64,000 nucleotides of DNA. It comes from Branchinecta lynchi. Taxonomy: Eukaryota; Arthropoda; Branchiopoda; Anostraca; Branchinectidae. The notes beneath the pieces were generated by a model. The model made no database searches. It was not told the DNA's origin and saw only the letters and a list, made by a program, of their open reading frames with translations. A program made the translations under genes and the position numbers. Shown piece after piece: positions 12,450 to 23,376 of this stretch. The stretch spans positions 9,052,001 through 9,116,000 of the forward strand of contig JAKZAP010000018.1 of the NCBI GenBank assembly GCA_023053575.1, read 5' to 3'. How positions within the stretch are numbered: position 1 is the stretch's first letter; every line of letters starts with the position of its first letter.

Positions 12450-12690
12450 TCTATTGCCAATACACCGATTATCACGATTGTTCTCTTTAAGAGACGTGTC
12501 AGGCGTTCATTGTTTCCGAGCTTATTCGTCTTCAGATTGGTTATGCAAATTTTCCCGAGACTGTCATTCAAGGCAAGGGACATAAGAGAGTAAAAACAGC
12601 CGAAGCCGTGTGGAATATTCTGTAAGCATAGCCTAGTTTTAAAGTGGTCAGCTATCTCAGAATATCTGAGAAGAAACACTACATAAATTG
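12450..12690. repeat. Intron-1 local repeat (family M), copy 1
   Basis: Shares an ordered series with 14905-15055: ATCACGATTGTTCT, TCAGGCG, TCATTGTTTC, GCTTATTCGTCT, GGTTATGC, and CAGCCGAAGCCGTGTG. The 3' half (GCAT..CCTAGTTTTA, CTCAGAATAT) matches 16030-16200. Three diverged copies lie within 4 kb. Confidence 0.6.
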
Positions 12691-12970
12691 AGCGAGTCGT
12701 CCAGTAGAGGTATGCTTATGTGAACGTCTGCTGACAGTGAACGATCGCTGTAGACAAATCTAAAACCCATACCAGGCAACTTATACTTCAAAATGCTAGC
12801 CAAAAACGTTTAATTTACATCCATTTCAGCCACGTTCATCTTATTTTGAAAATTTTAATGTCTGTGTAGTCAGCTCTCTGTAACTTCCACCTAGTGTTCC
12901 TTTCACAATTTGAATCTGGTACGTACCATCAACAGAGAAGATGGCGGTCCAGATCAACATTTTCATCAGA

Positions 12971-14387
12971 TAGTGGTTCCCAACCTTTTTTGCACCGCGT
13001 ACTCTAAAAGGACTTGTATCATAAGCATACTAGCACTTGCAAAGTTTAGAACCTCCTCACCCAAGACCCAAGATGAAGCCACGGCTCGATCCGACCGCTG
13101 GGTTATCTAGCCCGCGGGTCGGAAGTGTCCGACATGGGGAGGCTGGGATCATAGTTTGACTATGGATCTAACAAAATGTTTTTATTGTAGCAGAATTATT
13201 GTAGCAACGAATTATTTGCATTATCGATTTCTTTAAGTATTTTGTTTTCTGTTTTTTCTTGTTAATTCCCGCAAGTCCAAAGGATTAAGGATGTAAACTA
13301 GATCACCAAACTCCGTAAATTATACGAAATTCGTTATAGTGATTTCTTGAAGATTCTGAAATTGAGCCAAATAATATTCAGCTTCCGAGACCAAAAAATG
13401 TCGAACTGGCCGATTATTTCTTTTTCCGACATATCCAAACGTCCACATGGTGATATACTTATTTGTTTTAATCCTCTTACACGCCATTCGATCTTCTCGA
13501 AGGTTTTAGTAACTCTGTTGACCAGCGCGGGGAGATCAATGAATATTAATTAGCAGTGGCGGACTTGCTTTCAAGAGTGAATTGGGTTCAAGTAATTTGT
13601 TGATAGCGTTGGCCACCGTGAGGATTTTGAGGAAAACAAAGGTAACAGTGTGTTCGTTAAAATCCAACCCATCGAAAAATGACGATGTCTCCCACCTTCT
13701 CGGCCCACATGAATCAACGAATTTAATCAAGGTTCGAAAACGTTGCGTACGTTTGAACGCAGAAACGTTCGAAAACGAAAACGTTGCGTACGTTTGAACG
13801 CAAAAACGTTCGAAAACGTTTGAACGCAAAAAGACGATGTTTATTATCATAAAGATAAGACATCCATATGTAGAAACATAAATAAAATCAATGAGACACT
13901 TGAGGCTGCTTTGTAGCTAAATATTTGTCAAATCTCGGCTCAACATCATTAACTGCAATATCTTTTACAGTCTGTCTGTTCCCGAGTTTAGTCTCCGTGC
14001 TTTCATCAAGCTGCATCAGAAATGTTTTCGTTATCTTAATTCGCAACCTGAATGACAAGATCACTTGCTATGTCTTTGGTTCTGGGGGGGGGGGGGGTCT
14101 TGGTTCTTCACGGTTGGCAACACCTATCTCCCAAAGTGCTCGGCCAGACGGGTTAAAAAGAAACGAATCGCGCGCCGCGATTTTTCGTCAAAGCAGTTTT
14201 TGTTTTTTAACAGTTGGTAAAAATGACCTACCAGTCGTAAAAATACCTTGCCCCTCAAAAAACATTTTGGCTAGTGATTTCTACAATCAAAAATGAGTGT
14301 GGCGGGATTTTGAAGCCGCAGATTAAACCGATTTTGGTTCCTTCGCGTACCCCTTTGGGTCCGCGTACAACCGGTTGGGAACCACTG
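12971..14387. mobile_element. hAT-like non-autonomous element inside family H copy 2
   Basis: Left end TAGTGGTTCCCAACC and right end GGTTGGGAACCACTG are inverted copies of the AGTGGTTCCCAACC terminus common in hAT elements. The boundary sequences GCACCGCGTACTC and GGGTCCGCGTAC also correspond. I could not read a clear 8-bp target duplication. No transposase frame is present. Confidence 0.65.
13737..13833. repeat. Short tandem, palindromic repeat
   Basis: Repeated CGTTCGAAAACG, TTGCGTACGTTTGAACGC and AAAAACGTTCG phrases. TTGCGTACG and CGTTCG are partly self-complementary, so the tract could fold. It lies inside the hAT-like element. Confidence 0.6.
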
Positions 14388-14904
14388 AGATTGAAAAATA
14401 ACCACAAGTGTAATTCAAAATAAATTAATTTTTCTCAACTTCAAACTTAAACTTTGTGCCAGCCAGGACAACCCTGAAATAGTTGGCTATTAGCTGATAT
14501 CAAGTTTGTTATTTTGTCTTGTAATTTGACTATTTTATAAGCAACTGACAAAAGCAGGGTATTGAAACAGTTCGAGAAGCGTTCAAATAAACATACCTCT
14601 ACCGTCCTTTAGTCAGACCGCAGCGAAATTAATGACGAGAGACATTGTCGACTTTCTCCGCCCTTTGAACTTTGTGCCATTTTCATTCGGCTCCCTTGTT
14701 TCACACGTGACTGAACATGACCTTTCAGGCAACTAATGAGAATATCAACTTTCGCTGAGCTAGAAGTTCAAACTGTATGGACTATTGTGCGGAAAGGGTA
14801 AAGGAAAAATATTCTGCTAAAAGCAGTTTTTGTCGTTTGGAGGGTATATGAGTAAATACTGTTCAAGAAAGGAAAAAAAAAGTAACTGGCTAAAAGTAAT
14901 CTAT

Positions 14905-15055
14905 AGCGTAATCACGATTGTTCTTTTAATGTGATATATCAGGCGCCGGTCATTGTTTCGAGTAGCTTATTCGTCTGTGGACCGGTTATGCGAATTTTGC
15001 CAAGATTGTCTTCCAAGGCTAAACAGCCGAAGCCGTGTGTACGGCTTCGTGTGTA
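14905..15055. repeat. Intron-1 local repeat (family M), copy 2
   Basis: Diverged copy of the 12450-12690 repeat, same order of blocks, ending CAGCCGAAGCCGTGTG. Confidence 0.6.
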
Positions 15056-15189
15056 CTGTAACTAAAAACCTCTCCGCTTTCACGTAACTTAATCTGCAAT
15101 ATTTTGCATTCTGGTATTTATTCCTCCATCGGATTTTAACTGCCCATACTCGGAATAAAATCTCCGAGTTCGGTGATTCAAAGTCCGAT

Positions 15190-15935
15190 GTCGGAGAGAC
15201 TTTTTATCGTTTAGCCTACCTTCAGTTTGGCCTGTTACTTTGGACATCCGCCTGACGTAATACCTGGAGCCAGATCTTACCAGGTGGTTTCTAGGCTCTC
15301 AGAAATTAAGTGTTCTGACGGCGCTGGGCCAAGAGAGAGCGCGTGCTTTCTTGCCTCAGTCGGGACTAATTTGGACAGGCTTCTTTTGTCGCTTGTAAAA
15401 CACGCTGTTTCCGAAATGATCGACAAATCGTTTCTTAGCCGCAGCAGATTGGAGAGAATCATTAACGGACCCGTCGTACTTATAATGCCGAGGCAAATGC
15501 AGTCATTACTTCTCAAACCTGAAAAACCAAATTTCATTTCGTGCCTTTCTCGGTTGGTCTGTTTGATTTGATAAACGGGATCTATCCAGAATAAGGATAG
15601 ATTATTTCCGTTACTGTGAGTTTCTTCTGTATCTGCCCTGGTCCCATAGTAATTCTAAGATCATTAATTTTACGGAGCTACTGACATATTTTCACGGCTG
15701 CAAGAATTGCACACTGATTTCCGTCGGAAATCTAGTCTACGTCTGTTGCCGCATCACCGACTGATTTTACTTTTTTGATTGATGGTTGGAGGCCTATTGT
15801 ATGTTTCGTATGTTATTCTCCTGTTGTCTTTTGTTCTTTTCTTTTTTCTGTTTATCTCTACTATACTCTCTTTTATTATAAAACATTTTGTGGGTTTTAA
15901 ATATACTTACTTACTTACTTATAGGTTACATTATA
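15190..15935 (+). pseudogene. Probable LINE 3' fragment with TTAC tail
   Basis: The tract ends in TACTTACTTACTTACTTA after GTGGGTTTTAAATA, the same kind of 3' terminus as the LINE at 23377-24793. Upstream is a 114-codon open frame (15227-15571) with no motif I recognise; it may be diverged LINE C-terminal sequence. The LINE call rests on the tail, not on the protein. Alternative: unrelated open frame beside a LINE tail. Confidence 0.4.
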
Positions 15936-16029
15936 ATTTACATTCTAGTCGTCATCGCACTAATCTTCGCACTTGCCACGGTTCACGATTTTCCATGCGT
16001 GGTATGCTCCCGACGAGTGTTCGCGGATC

Positions 16030-16215
16030 ATGCTACTGATGTGTAAAACTGGTTATCTGAATCTTGCCAAGATTTTGCTAAAAGTCAATGGGTCTGGTAA
16101 AAGGCTTGACATAGCCAAAGTCGTGGATAATTTTTTGAAAGCAGAGCTTAGTTTTACAGTACTCAGATAGTTCTGAATATTGAAACATAAACCAGTAGGC
16201 TAAATAGTGCGAGGT
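16030..16215. repeat. Intron-1 local repeat (family M), copy 3
   Basis: Diverged match to 12580-12690 and part of 14980-15040: CTTGCCAAGATT, AGCCAAAGTCGTGG, TTAGTTTTACAGT, CTCAGATAGTTCTGAATAT. Confidence 0.5.
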
Positions 16216-16936
16216 TTGCTCTAGAAGAAAAGGTGTGTCCGCTAAGCCATCGTATGCTATATCTGACCTACGGAAAAACATGAACGGGTGGAATTGATGG
16301 TCACATTGTCATAAGTTGATTCGTGTTTCTGTTAGTTGCTAATATTGTTGGCAGGTGTTCGGATTTCTCAGGAAGAAAAGGTACAGCAAGGTTCCTGTCC
16401 TGTCGAGAGGAATGTTTTTGTTTCTACACTTTTCTCCACCATATCACGTCCATATCAAATCCAATAACTAACTAACACACTGCTCCTATTCTAAAAATCT
16501 CGTTCTATCCTCCATCGCAAGCCTCAAGTACCGTCCAAGTTTTTTTTACAGTAATAAAACATTCATCCTTATCATCGTTTCTTCATCGCATACTCTCTCA
16601 AATAATACCTCCTTTCTCCATTAATTCAATTACACACAGTCTCACATCAAATGAACTACGCTGTCATCCTCATGACTACACATACGACAGAAGTAAGGAC
16701 CAATTCCCATCCAATTCTTTCCCAATATATTTTCTCCTTGCCCCAAGTCTACAAACCCTCAATTTACTTAGTCCTAATCCTTCACTCCATGTCCTTCACC
16801 CCATGATAATTTTTCGCCTAAAAATGGCCGCCTAAAAATGGCCAAAGGTGAGCTGGAGATAATAAAAAAGGCAGAATGAGTAAGACGAGTACTTTAAGAA
16901 ACTGAAAAGCATAACATAAGACGCACATGCGACTTA
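16216..16936. other. Intron 1, nothing recognised
   Basis: AT-rich sequence without a supported feature. Confidence 0.35.
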
Positions 16937-17289
16937 AATAGTTGCGTTTTTCCAGATACCATGTTATCTGATACCATGGTCTAAACTCGTTTTCGCAGTT
17001 ACCGTGGTAACTGATCGTGATATCTAAAAAAGTCATCTCACTTTTATCGTTACCAACAATTGTGACTAGAATAATTGGTGAGAAAGAAGTTTGGACGAGT
17101 TTGGAAAGAAGTGACGTAACTGGATATCAGTCTTTCTTTAGGGATGACGTCGAAAAGCGCAATTTCGGCAATTCTCGTTTTTGCAAGCAACCGTGGTATC
17201 TGATACCACGGTAACTGTAAAAACGACTAATTGCAGATCCAGTTACCGCGGTAAAAGATACAATTGTATCTGCAAAATCACAACTAATG
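16937..17289. mobile_element. MITE-like element (family I), copy 1
   Basis: The ends are inverted: TAGTTGCGTTTTTCCAGATA on the left, and on the right ATCTGCAAAATCACAACTA. The inside is rich in short palindromes such as GATACCATGGT and TACCGTGGTA. A related element is at 21234-21625. No coding capacity. Confidence 0.65.
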
Positions 17290-17343
17290 TAACATTTATT
17301 ACTGCGTAGTCATGTTCAGGTGGAATTTATCAGGAGGTGTACT

Positions 17344-18697
17344 GAAGTATTTAAGCTCTAGTATTTATTCTGGTACATGCACTTAACCAAGGGCTCTTGA
17401 TTTATTGTTTGTAGTTATTCACTGTGACATCTCATCTTTGTTTAATTTTAGTTTAACACATATAAAAAAAAAAAAAATATTTTCTTCTCTAGTCTCACCA
17501 TAAAACTACTCCCTGACACTGGGTGGGGCTTGACTTTCATTCCAAACCAAAGTAGGAAAAATAAAATATAAATTCCGCAATTTTACGATTAAAGGGTTCG
17601 CTGCAGCTGTGAAAGAGTTTACGTAACATGAGGGTTACGAAAACGTAAAATAAGTTGTGTCAGTCGAAAGGAGCTCTAAGCTCTCTACTGTTTGGTTAAT
17701 CTGCTACTCTGTTGAGAGCTGTTCAGATTATAGGCGTTTCGGAGATTGACATTGTGATGGGTGGTTTTCCCAAGTTGCCAAATTGGCCATGTCTTTCTGT
17801 TTCTTGTAAATTCTTTTTTCTTCTCAGAACTTGGCATGTTTTGACCCAAGGATCAGATAGAAGGCGATTTTTATATTTATATTTTTATATTTCTGGGCGA
17901 CTCGATTTTCAACGCCGATCTCGGGAACAAAATCGCCAGTCTCGGCGACAGATAGTGAATTCTCGGATACACTCGGCGACTAAAGCAGCATTCTAAGTGC
18001 ATTTCATGCATTCTCGGCGAAATTTCGTAAATTTTTGGCAACTTTTCTGTCAAATTTTGACCCAAAATGCATGCCATATATAATATATCAGCATATTTTT
18101 TTGATCTCGAAGTAAACATATCGGTAGAATGCTCATGAGAGCTGCGAGCGGCCTCCTCTGTCGCCTTCTATCTGATCCTTGGGTCAAAACATGCCAAGTT
18201 TTGATAAGGAAAAAGGATATACAAGAAATAGAAAGACACGGCCAATTTGGCAACTTGGGAAAACCTCCCATCACAATGTCAACCTCCGAAACGCCTATAA
18301 TCTGAACAGCTCTCAACGGAGTAGCAGATTAACGAAACAGTAGAGCTTAAAGCTCCTTCCAACTGAAACAACTTATTTTACGTTTTCGTAACCCTCATGT
18401 TACGTAAACTCTTCCACAGCTGCAGCAGCCCCTTTGAGACTGGTGAGCGTAAAATTGCGGAATTTATATTTATTTTTCGACTTTGGTTTGAAATAAAAGT
18501 CAAGCCCCACCCATTGTCAGGGAGTAGTTTTATGGGGGGCTAGAGGAGCAAATATTTTCCTTCTTTTTTATATGTGAATAAACTAAACTAAAAAAAAAAA
18601 TTAAATATCACATTGAAAAAGTACGAACAATAAATCAAGGGCCCTTGGTTCAAGTGTGTGTACCAGAGCAAACCAGTAGAGCTTAAATACTTTGGTT
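17344..18697. repeat. 1.35 kb fold-back with ~520-bp arms
   Basis: Left arm 17344 to about 17868 and right arm about 18163-18697 are reverse complements over nearly their whole length. Matching landmarks: GAAGTATTTAAGCTCTA with its inverse at 18676; GGGTGGGGCTTGACTTT with its inverse near 18505; GAGAGCTGTTCAGATTATAG with its inverse near 18300; CCAAGGATCAGATAGAAGGC with its inverse at 18163. The ~300-base loop carries CTCGGCGA-type phrases. No recognised protein. Confidence 0.85.
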
Positions 18698-19022
18698 TAA
18701 TGGGATGGTTAAACCCCATTCTTTGAAAAGGAAAGAAGTGTGATAAGAGAAAAGGGTATTTATTTAATGTTATTTATTTATTAATTTTTTTGAAGGAATG
18801 ATGAATGATATAGCAAATTCATGGTGGTTAGAATTGCGGCCACAATCAGGATTCATTTGTCTTAAAAGTGGCCGTTAATGGTAAATTGTTTGTTTAATTT
18901 ATAGTTTTTTGATGAAATTTAAAAAATGTCTATGTCTATGTACGCCTCCTGGTAACTTCCACCTGGACACAACTGTTAAATGTCATGCAAATCTTAATTG
19001 TAATGGTTGTTCTTCTTTTCAG
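18698..19022. other. End of intron 1
   Basis: AT-rich with a T/C-rich tract (TTGTTCTTCTTTTCAG) forming the acceptor for the 19023 exon. Confidence 0.6.
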
Positions 19023-19256
19023 ATTCTACTTTCCTTATGGACGACCTTCCGACTCAAGCACAGTGGACCGTACAATCGAGGGGATAAGAACTCGTCTTCA
19101 GCAAGCGGGTGTACAGCTGGTTAATTCAGAAAACCTTAAGGACGTCGTGAAGCTGATGAACATTCCTCTGTACTGGAAGGTCCCCCTTTTCAAGGCCTGC
19201 GCCCCCGGAGTGGAAGGATCCGTTGCGGTGGATACCCTGGTGGAGTTCTGGAAGGG
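19023..19256 (+). CDS. PPP2R3: PPP2R3 exon: N-terminal part of B'' core
   Basis: Encodes the third base of Arg35, residues 36-112 and two bases of Gly113. It opens FYFPYGRP and contains PLYWKVPLF at residues 83-91, both typical of PR72/PR70. It closes with TLVEFWKG, matching the family segment that leads to the next helix. The acceptor TTCTTCTTTTCAG and donor GTGAGT are strong. In the family this part forms the first helical/EF-like lobe that contacts the scaffold A subunit; that role is taken from the family, not seen here. Intron 1 before it is about 14.3 kb. Confidence 0.95.
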
Positions 19257-19499
19257 GTGAGTGAAGGTGGAAACTTTCGGATCAGATAAGCAATAGGTTC
19301 GCATAATGTAAGAGTTCGTCCTCGGTGGGAGTCTCAGACGGAACTTCGCAAAACGGAAGAATAAAACCTATAACAAACCTTTAAAATAAAATCCAGATTT
19401 CTTTAATATCTGTGGAAAAGAAAGAGAAATTAGAGAGTATAATAATAATAATGTTTGTTCAGCTGGAAGGCTAGTTAAACATCCATGTGTTAAAACAAA

Positions 19500-20635
19500 A
19501 CAAACAAGACCAAAGGTATCGATGGGATCTCAAAAGTTTAATATTGATCCAGACAATTGGGTCTTGTAGATATTGGGTCTTCGACAGACTTCTTAAAAAA
19601 TGTTACTATTAAAATTTAGAAACATATTAAGGCCAATGGTAATCATCTGAGAAGACCAAGTTGATTCAGGATTTGTATTTACCCTATAGCATACGTCGTG
19701 TCTACTTTGATGAAATATGGTCAAAACTTCCTTCGTTACGTCTGCCAAATTTCCGCCTTCGGCCGGATTCCAAATAAACTGCTTGTCTAGCAAAAATTGA
19801 AGCTCGAAAATGAATTCAGCATGTCTCCTTATCCCCAAATCGAACCTCTAATCAAGTTCAGAAAAAATTTCACTTTTAACAAATTTTCCGAGCGATCTAT
19901 ACGTCCGGTGAGAAGATAATTGTCGTACACTTATTCAGCATGTACATGTCTTCTTACCCGCAAATCGAACATCTTATCAAATACAAATAAACCTTTTACT
20001 TTAAACAAATTTCAAACTCAAGGAATATTTACCTTTTTGGCCGAATTCCGGCCGCAGTAATTGTCCAGCGAAAAATTTCATATTCGGACTAAGCACGTCT
20101 CCTTGTCCCTAAATAGAACCTCTAATCAACTTCAGATCAAACTTTTACTTTTCACAAATTTTCCGGTTTCGCCGGATACCGTGTGAACTTTTATTCAAAC
20201 AATGTTTACAACGGATACGTCAGCTATGATTCTTCATCAGCGATATTTCGGCCCTTCTTGGCAAGGGTCCTCGTCAGGCTGTCAATCCTCTGGTTCAACT
20301 TCGGGGAAGGAAACAAACCTGTAATTTACAGCCCAAAGCCCAATATTTACCGTGTGAACTACTTGTCCGCCGAGGAAATAATTTTCATATTCGGACTGAG
20401 CATTTCTCATTACCACTAAATCGACTATTTCATTAGCTTTTAAAGAATATTTTTTGTTTCACTGAATTTCAAACCCCTCACTCACCCCTAAATATAGGGC
20501 TAGAGAACCCATCTTCGAACTTGACCTGTTTGATCAAAATATCTCAACCCCGTCGAGAGTTATCGTGCTAACAGACGGGCAATTCTTACGAAGTCATAGG
20601 TATCCCTCCACTTACGTTTTGGGATCCCAAAAACC
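19500..20635 (+). repeat. Family A dispersed element, copy 4
   Basis: Opens AACAAGACCAAAGGTATCGA and closes ACGTTTTGGGATCCCAAAAA. Internal CCGGATTCC units are degraded, and one carries a 158-bp family B insertion (20190-20347). Confidence 0.8.
20190..20347 (+). mobile_element. Family B element with 13-bp target duplication
   Basis: The inserted segment runs from TTTATTCAAACAATG through ACGGATACGTCAGCT and TTCGGCCCTTCTTGGCAAGG to CCCAATATT. It is flanked by identical TACCGTGTGAACT at 20177-20189 and 20348-20360; removing one copy and the insert restores a normal family A internal unit. The long duplication points to target-primed or otherwise staggered insertion rather than a TA or 8-bp transposase. 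Confidence 0.85.
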
Positions 20636-20767
20636 TCGCAACTTAATCTAACCACTGCGACAGATTTAACCGTCAAATTCGAAAGCCGCTGCCTCTCTAA
20701 GAGGAGGCGGGCCAAAGTATCTTCGTCCATCTTGCAAAGAGGGCAAGGTAAGTCTACCCCTGGCCGC

Positions 20768-21052
20768 CAGAGGCGTTACTAGCTAGAATGTTTGGGGGGG
20801 GGGGGGAAGGCATTTACCGACTGTTTTTGCACACACAACGACAGTTTTGAAAAAAAAAAAGTTCAGAAAAAACCGACTGTTTTGACAAAAAATCAACTGA
20901 TTTTCAGAAAAACAGACTGTTTTCATGGAAAAAATCAACTGTTTCGACAAAAAATCGTGGCGCTTCACGCCGACTCGGTTATTTTATACCGACTGGCCGA
21001 CAACATCCGGGTGGGGCTCTCCCCCCCCACCCCCCAGTCGTGATGCCCCTTG
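20768..21052. mobile_element. hAT-like element with G run and tandem GACTGTTTT phrases
   Basis: Left end CAGAGGCGTTACTAGC, then a G run. The interior repeats ACTGTTTTNACA / AAAATCAACTG phrases, and the right end is CCCCCCAGTCGTGATGCCCC, a diverged inverse of the left end. Related ends occur at 5990, 14240, 46540, 46800 and 49018. Confidence 0.5.
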
Positions 21053-21233
21053 CCGTTTTGCCTTTTTATTATGACGTACCTGACAAAAACGGCAAGTTCC
21101 GCAATCCAAATCTCTGAAAGTTTATTTTACAGTAAAAGTAATTATAATTTAAACAAAAATTTAGTGAGCACTGGCAAACTATATGATCAGACACGGAAAG
21201 AAAAAAAGAAAAATATACAGTCATCTAAAAACA

Positions 21234-21625
21234 CAAGTTGCGGTTTTGCAGATACCAGTATCTAAAAGTTGTTTTTGCAGCTACTGTGACATCAGATACC
21301 CGGTCAAAAGTTGTTTTTAAAGTTACTGAGAATCTAGCCGGTTGTAACTTACTGTAGGGTCTGTAGGATCTGAGAAAGTTATATCACTTTCATTGTCACC
21401 AACAAAAGAGGCTAGATTTTGTCAAAGGGGCCGAAAAGAAGCGAAACTTGTGGTGTGGAAGGATATAATTCTTTTGGAGTGACATTTGGATAAAACAAAT
21501 TTGGCATTTGTCTTTTTTGCAAAGCAACTGCAGTATCGGATACCATGGTAACTGCAAAGACGACAAAGTGCAAATTCGGTTACCCTGGTATCCATTTTAT
21601 TTGCAAAAGTGCAACCATAAGTAGC
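21234..21625. mobile_element. MITE-like element (family I), copy 2
   Basis: Left end AAGTTGCGGTTTTGCAGATA; right end TTTGCAAAAGTGCAACCATA. Interior GATACCATGGTAACTGCAAA is nearly shared with copy 1 at 16937-17289. Confidence 0.6.
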
Positions 21626-21835
21626 CAAAACATGCGGACTACCAATGTCATCTAAATCTCCATAACTTCATTCATTGCGTGGTAATCGCAACCTGTGTGA
21701 CAAGGTGACTCTGAATGGAGCAATAAGTTTGAGTTGACTTCTCGCCAGATCTTTGTATCGATGAATTGCATGTGGGACATCGTTCTTGGGAATCTAGTTA
21801 CGTCGCATTTCGCTTGACATGCCCAAACAGGCGGT

Positions 21836-22209
21836 CGTTAAAGGACCCCTCGCACTATTTACTCGTCAACTTACAGTATTTTAAAATATTTGAATACTTA
21901 AAACTAGGCTGTGCTTTCAACAAATAACCCAGGGTTTTGGCTGTTTTAAGCCTTTTCTGAGACCCGTTTACTTGTAGCAAAAACGGGGAAACAATTTACA
22001 TAACCGGTTTTTCTGATGGAAAAACTCCTCTCAGACAGCCCAAGACAGCGTGATACACATCCGAGATAGCAAAACACGGCAAGTGAGAAAATCAGCATGG
22101 TTCTGTTAGAGGGGTTAGAATGTACCGTAAGAAATTGGGGTCTCCGGGTTTAGAAATATGTGGTGGAAGTAGGTTGCGTTATTTTTATTGGTAAGACAGG
22201 TCCTTTCAG
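21836..22209 (+). mobile_element. Family J inverted-repeat element, copy 2
   Basis: Left end TTAAAGGACCCCTCGCACTA, right end GACAGGTCCTTTCAGG. The interior (AGACCCGTTTACTTGTAGC, GATACACATCCGAGATAGC, GGTCTCCGGGTTTAG) is closely shared with 62664-63055, and the last part with 1-105. Confidence 0.75.
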
Positions 22210-22281
22210 GTACTGCACACACAGTCTAGTCGGGTGCGAATTCCCTTATCGCTTCGAAATTTTTACTCAGCGCGTGCGCGT

Positions 22282-22305
22282 TTCTCGTCACCATAGTGAC
22301 GAGAA
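22282..22305. repeat. Near-perfect hairpin
   Basis: TTCTCGTCAC and GTGACGAGAA are exact inverse arms around CATA. Confidence 0.7.
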
Positions 22306-23376
22306 TTTCGCATGCGTATTTGCGTACGCGAAATCTTTATCGGACTGTTTGTGATGTAATGTGAAGTTTTGTGTTTTGCCATTCATACGGGAAAGACAAA
22401 ATGCTGGAGTTTATGGAAAATAAATAAAGAAACACAAAAAGAGATCACACAAGAAACAAGACCGAAGGTTTCGATCGGATCCCAAAAAGTCAATATTTGA
22501 TCCAGACAATTGGGTCTTGTCTTCGCCAGACTCCTTGAACAGTATTAATATTAAAATTCATCAACAGATAAGGCCAAATAGCTAATCATCTGAAAAAAAC
22601 AAGTTCAGATATGGATTCAGCATGTGTGTTTACCCCTATAAGTCATATCTGTTTTGACGAAAAAACTACTTGTCCGGCGAAAAAAGAAAGCTCAAAAACG
22701 AACTCAGCGTATCCCCAATATTGAATATCTAATCAACTTCAAATAAAAATTTAACTTATAACAAATCGAACTATATGTCCGGTCGAACTAAATGTCCGGT
22801 CGAACTATATGTCGAACTGTATGTCCGGGTAGAAAATGATTTTCATACACGGATTCAGCATCTCTTCTTACCCCTAAATCGGACATCTAATCAACTACAA
22901 ATATAACTTTAACTTTTTCCGGTTTTGGCCGGATTCCGGGCGAAGTACTTGCCCGGGTAGAAAATTGTTTTCACACAAGTGTCCAGCATGTCTTCTTACC
23001 CCTAAATCGAACATCTAATCAACTCCAAATAAAACTTTTACTTTTAACAAACTTTCCGGTTTTGGCCGGATTCCGGGCTAACTAATTGTCCGGCGAGAAA
23101 ATGGTTTTCACTATCGTTTTCAGCATGTCTTCTTACCCCTAAATCGAACATATAATCAACTTCAATTAAAACTTTAACTTTTAACAAACTTTCCGGTTTC
23201 GGCCGGATTCCGGGCGAACTACTTGTCCGATGACAAAATGGTTTTCACCATCGTGTTCAGCATGACTTCTTACCCAATAATAGACTATCACAGTATTATG
23301 TTTAATAATATTTCATTTGCCCCTTAATTTAAACCCCCCTCCCCCACCCCTAAATGTAGGGCTACAGAGCCCATCT

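Larger units (their letters stand above)
12702..14605. mobile_element. Family H MITE copy 2, split by a ~1.4 kb insertion
   Basis: The left end CAGTAGAGGTATGCTTATG and right end CATACCTCTACCG are the same inverted termini as at 7457-7671, but 1.9 kb apart. The inside is occupied by a hAT-like element (12971-14387), which accounts for the extra length. Confidence 0.65.

Noticed and set aside
18985..19022. Coding sequence upstream of 19023 in the same open frame
   Set aside because: This is the pyrimidine tract and acceptor of intron 1; the family joins VLIPR from 4687 directly to FYFPYG.
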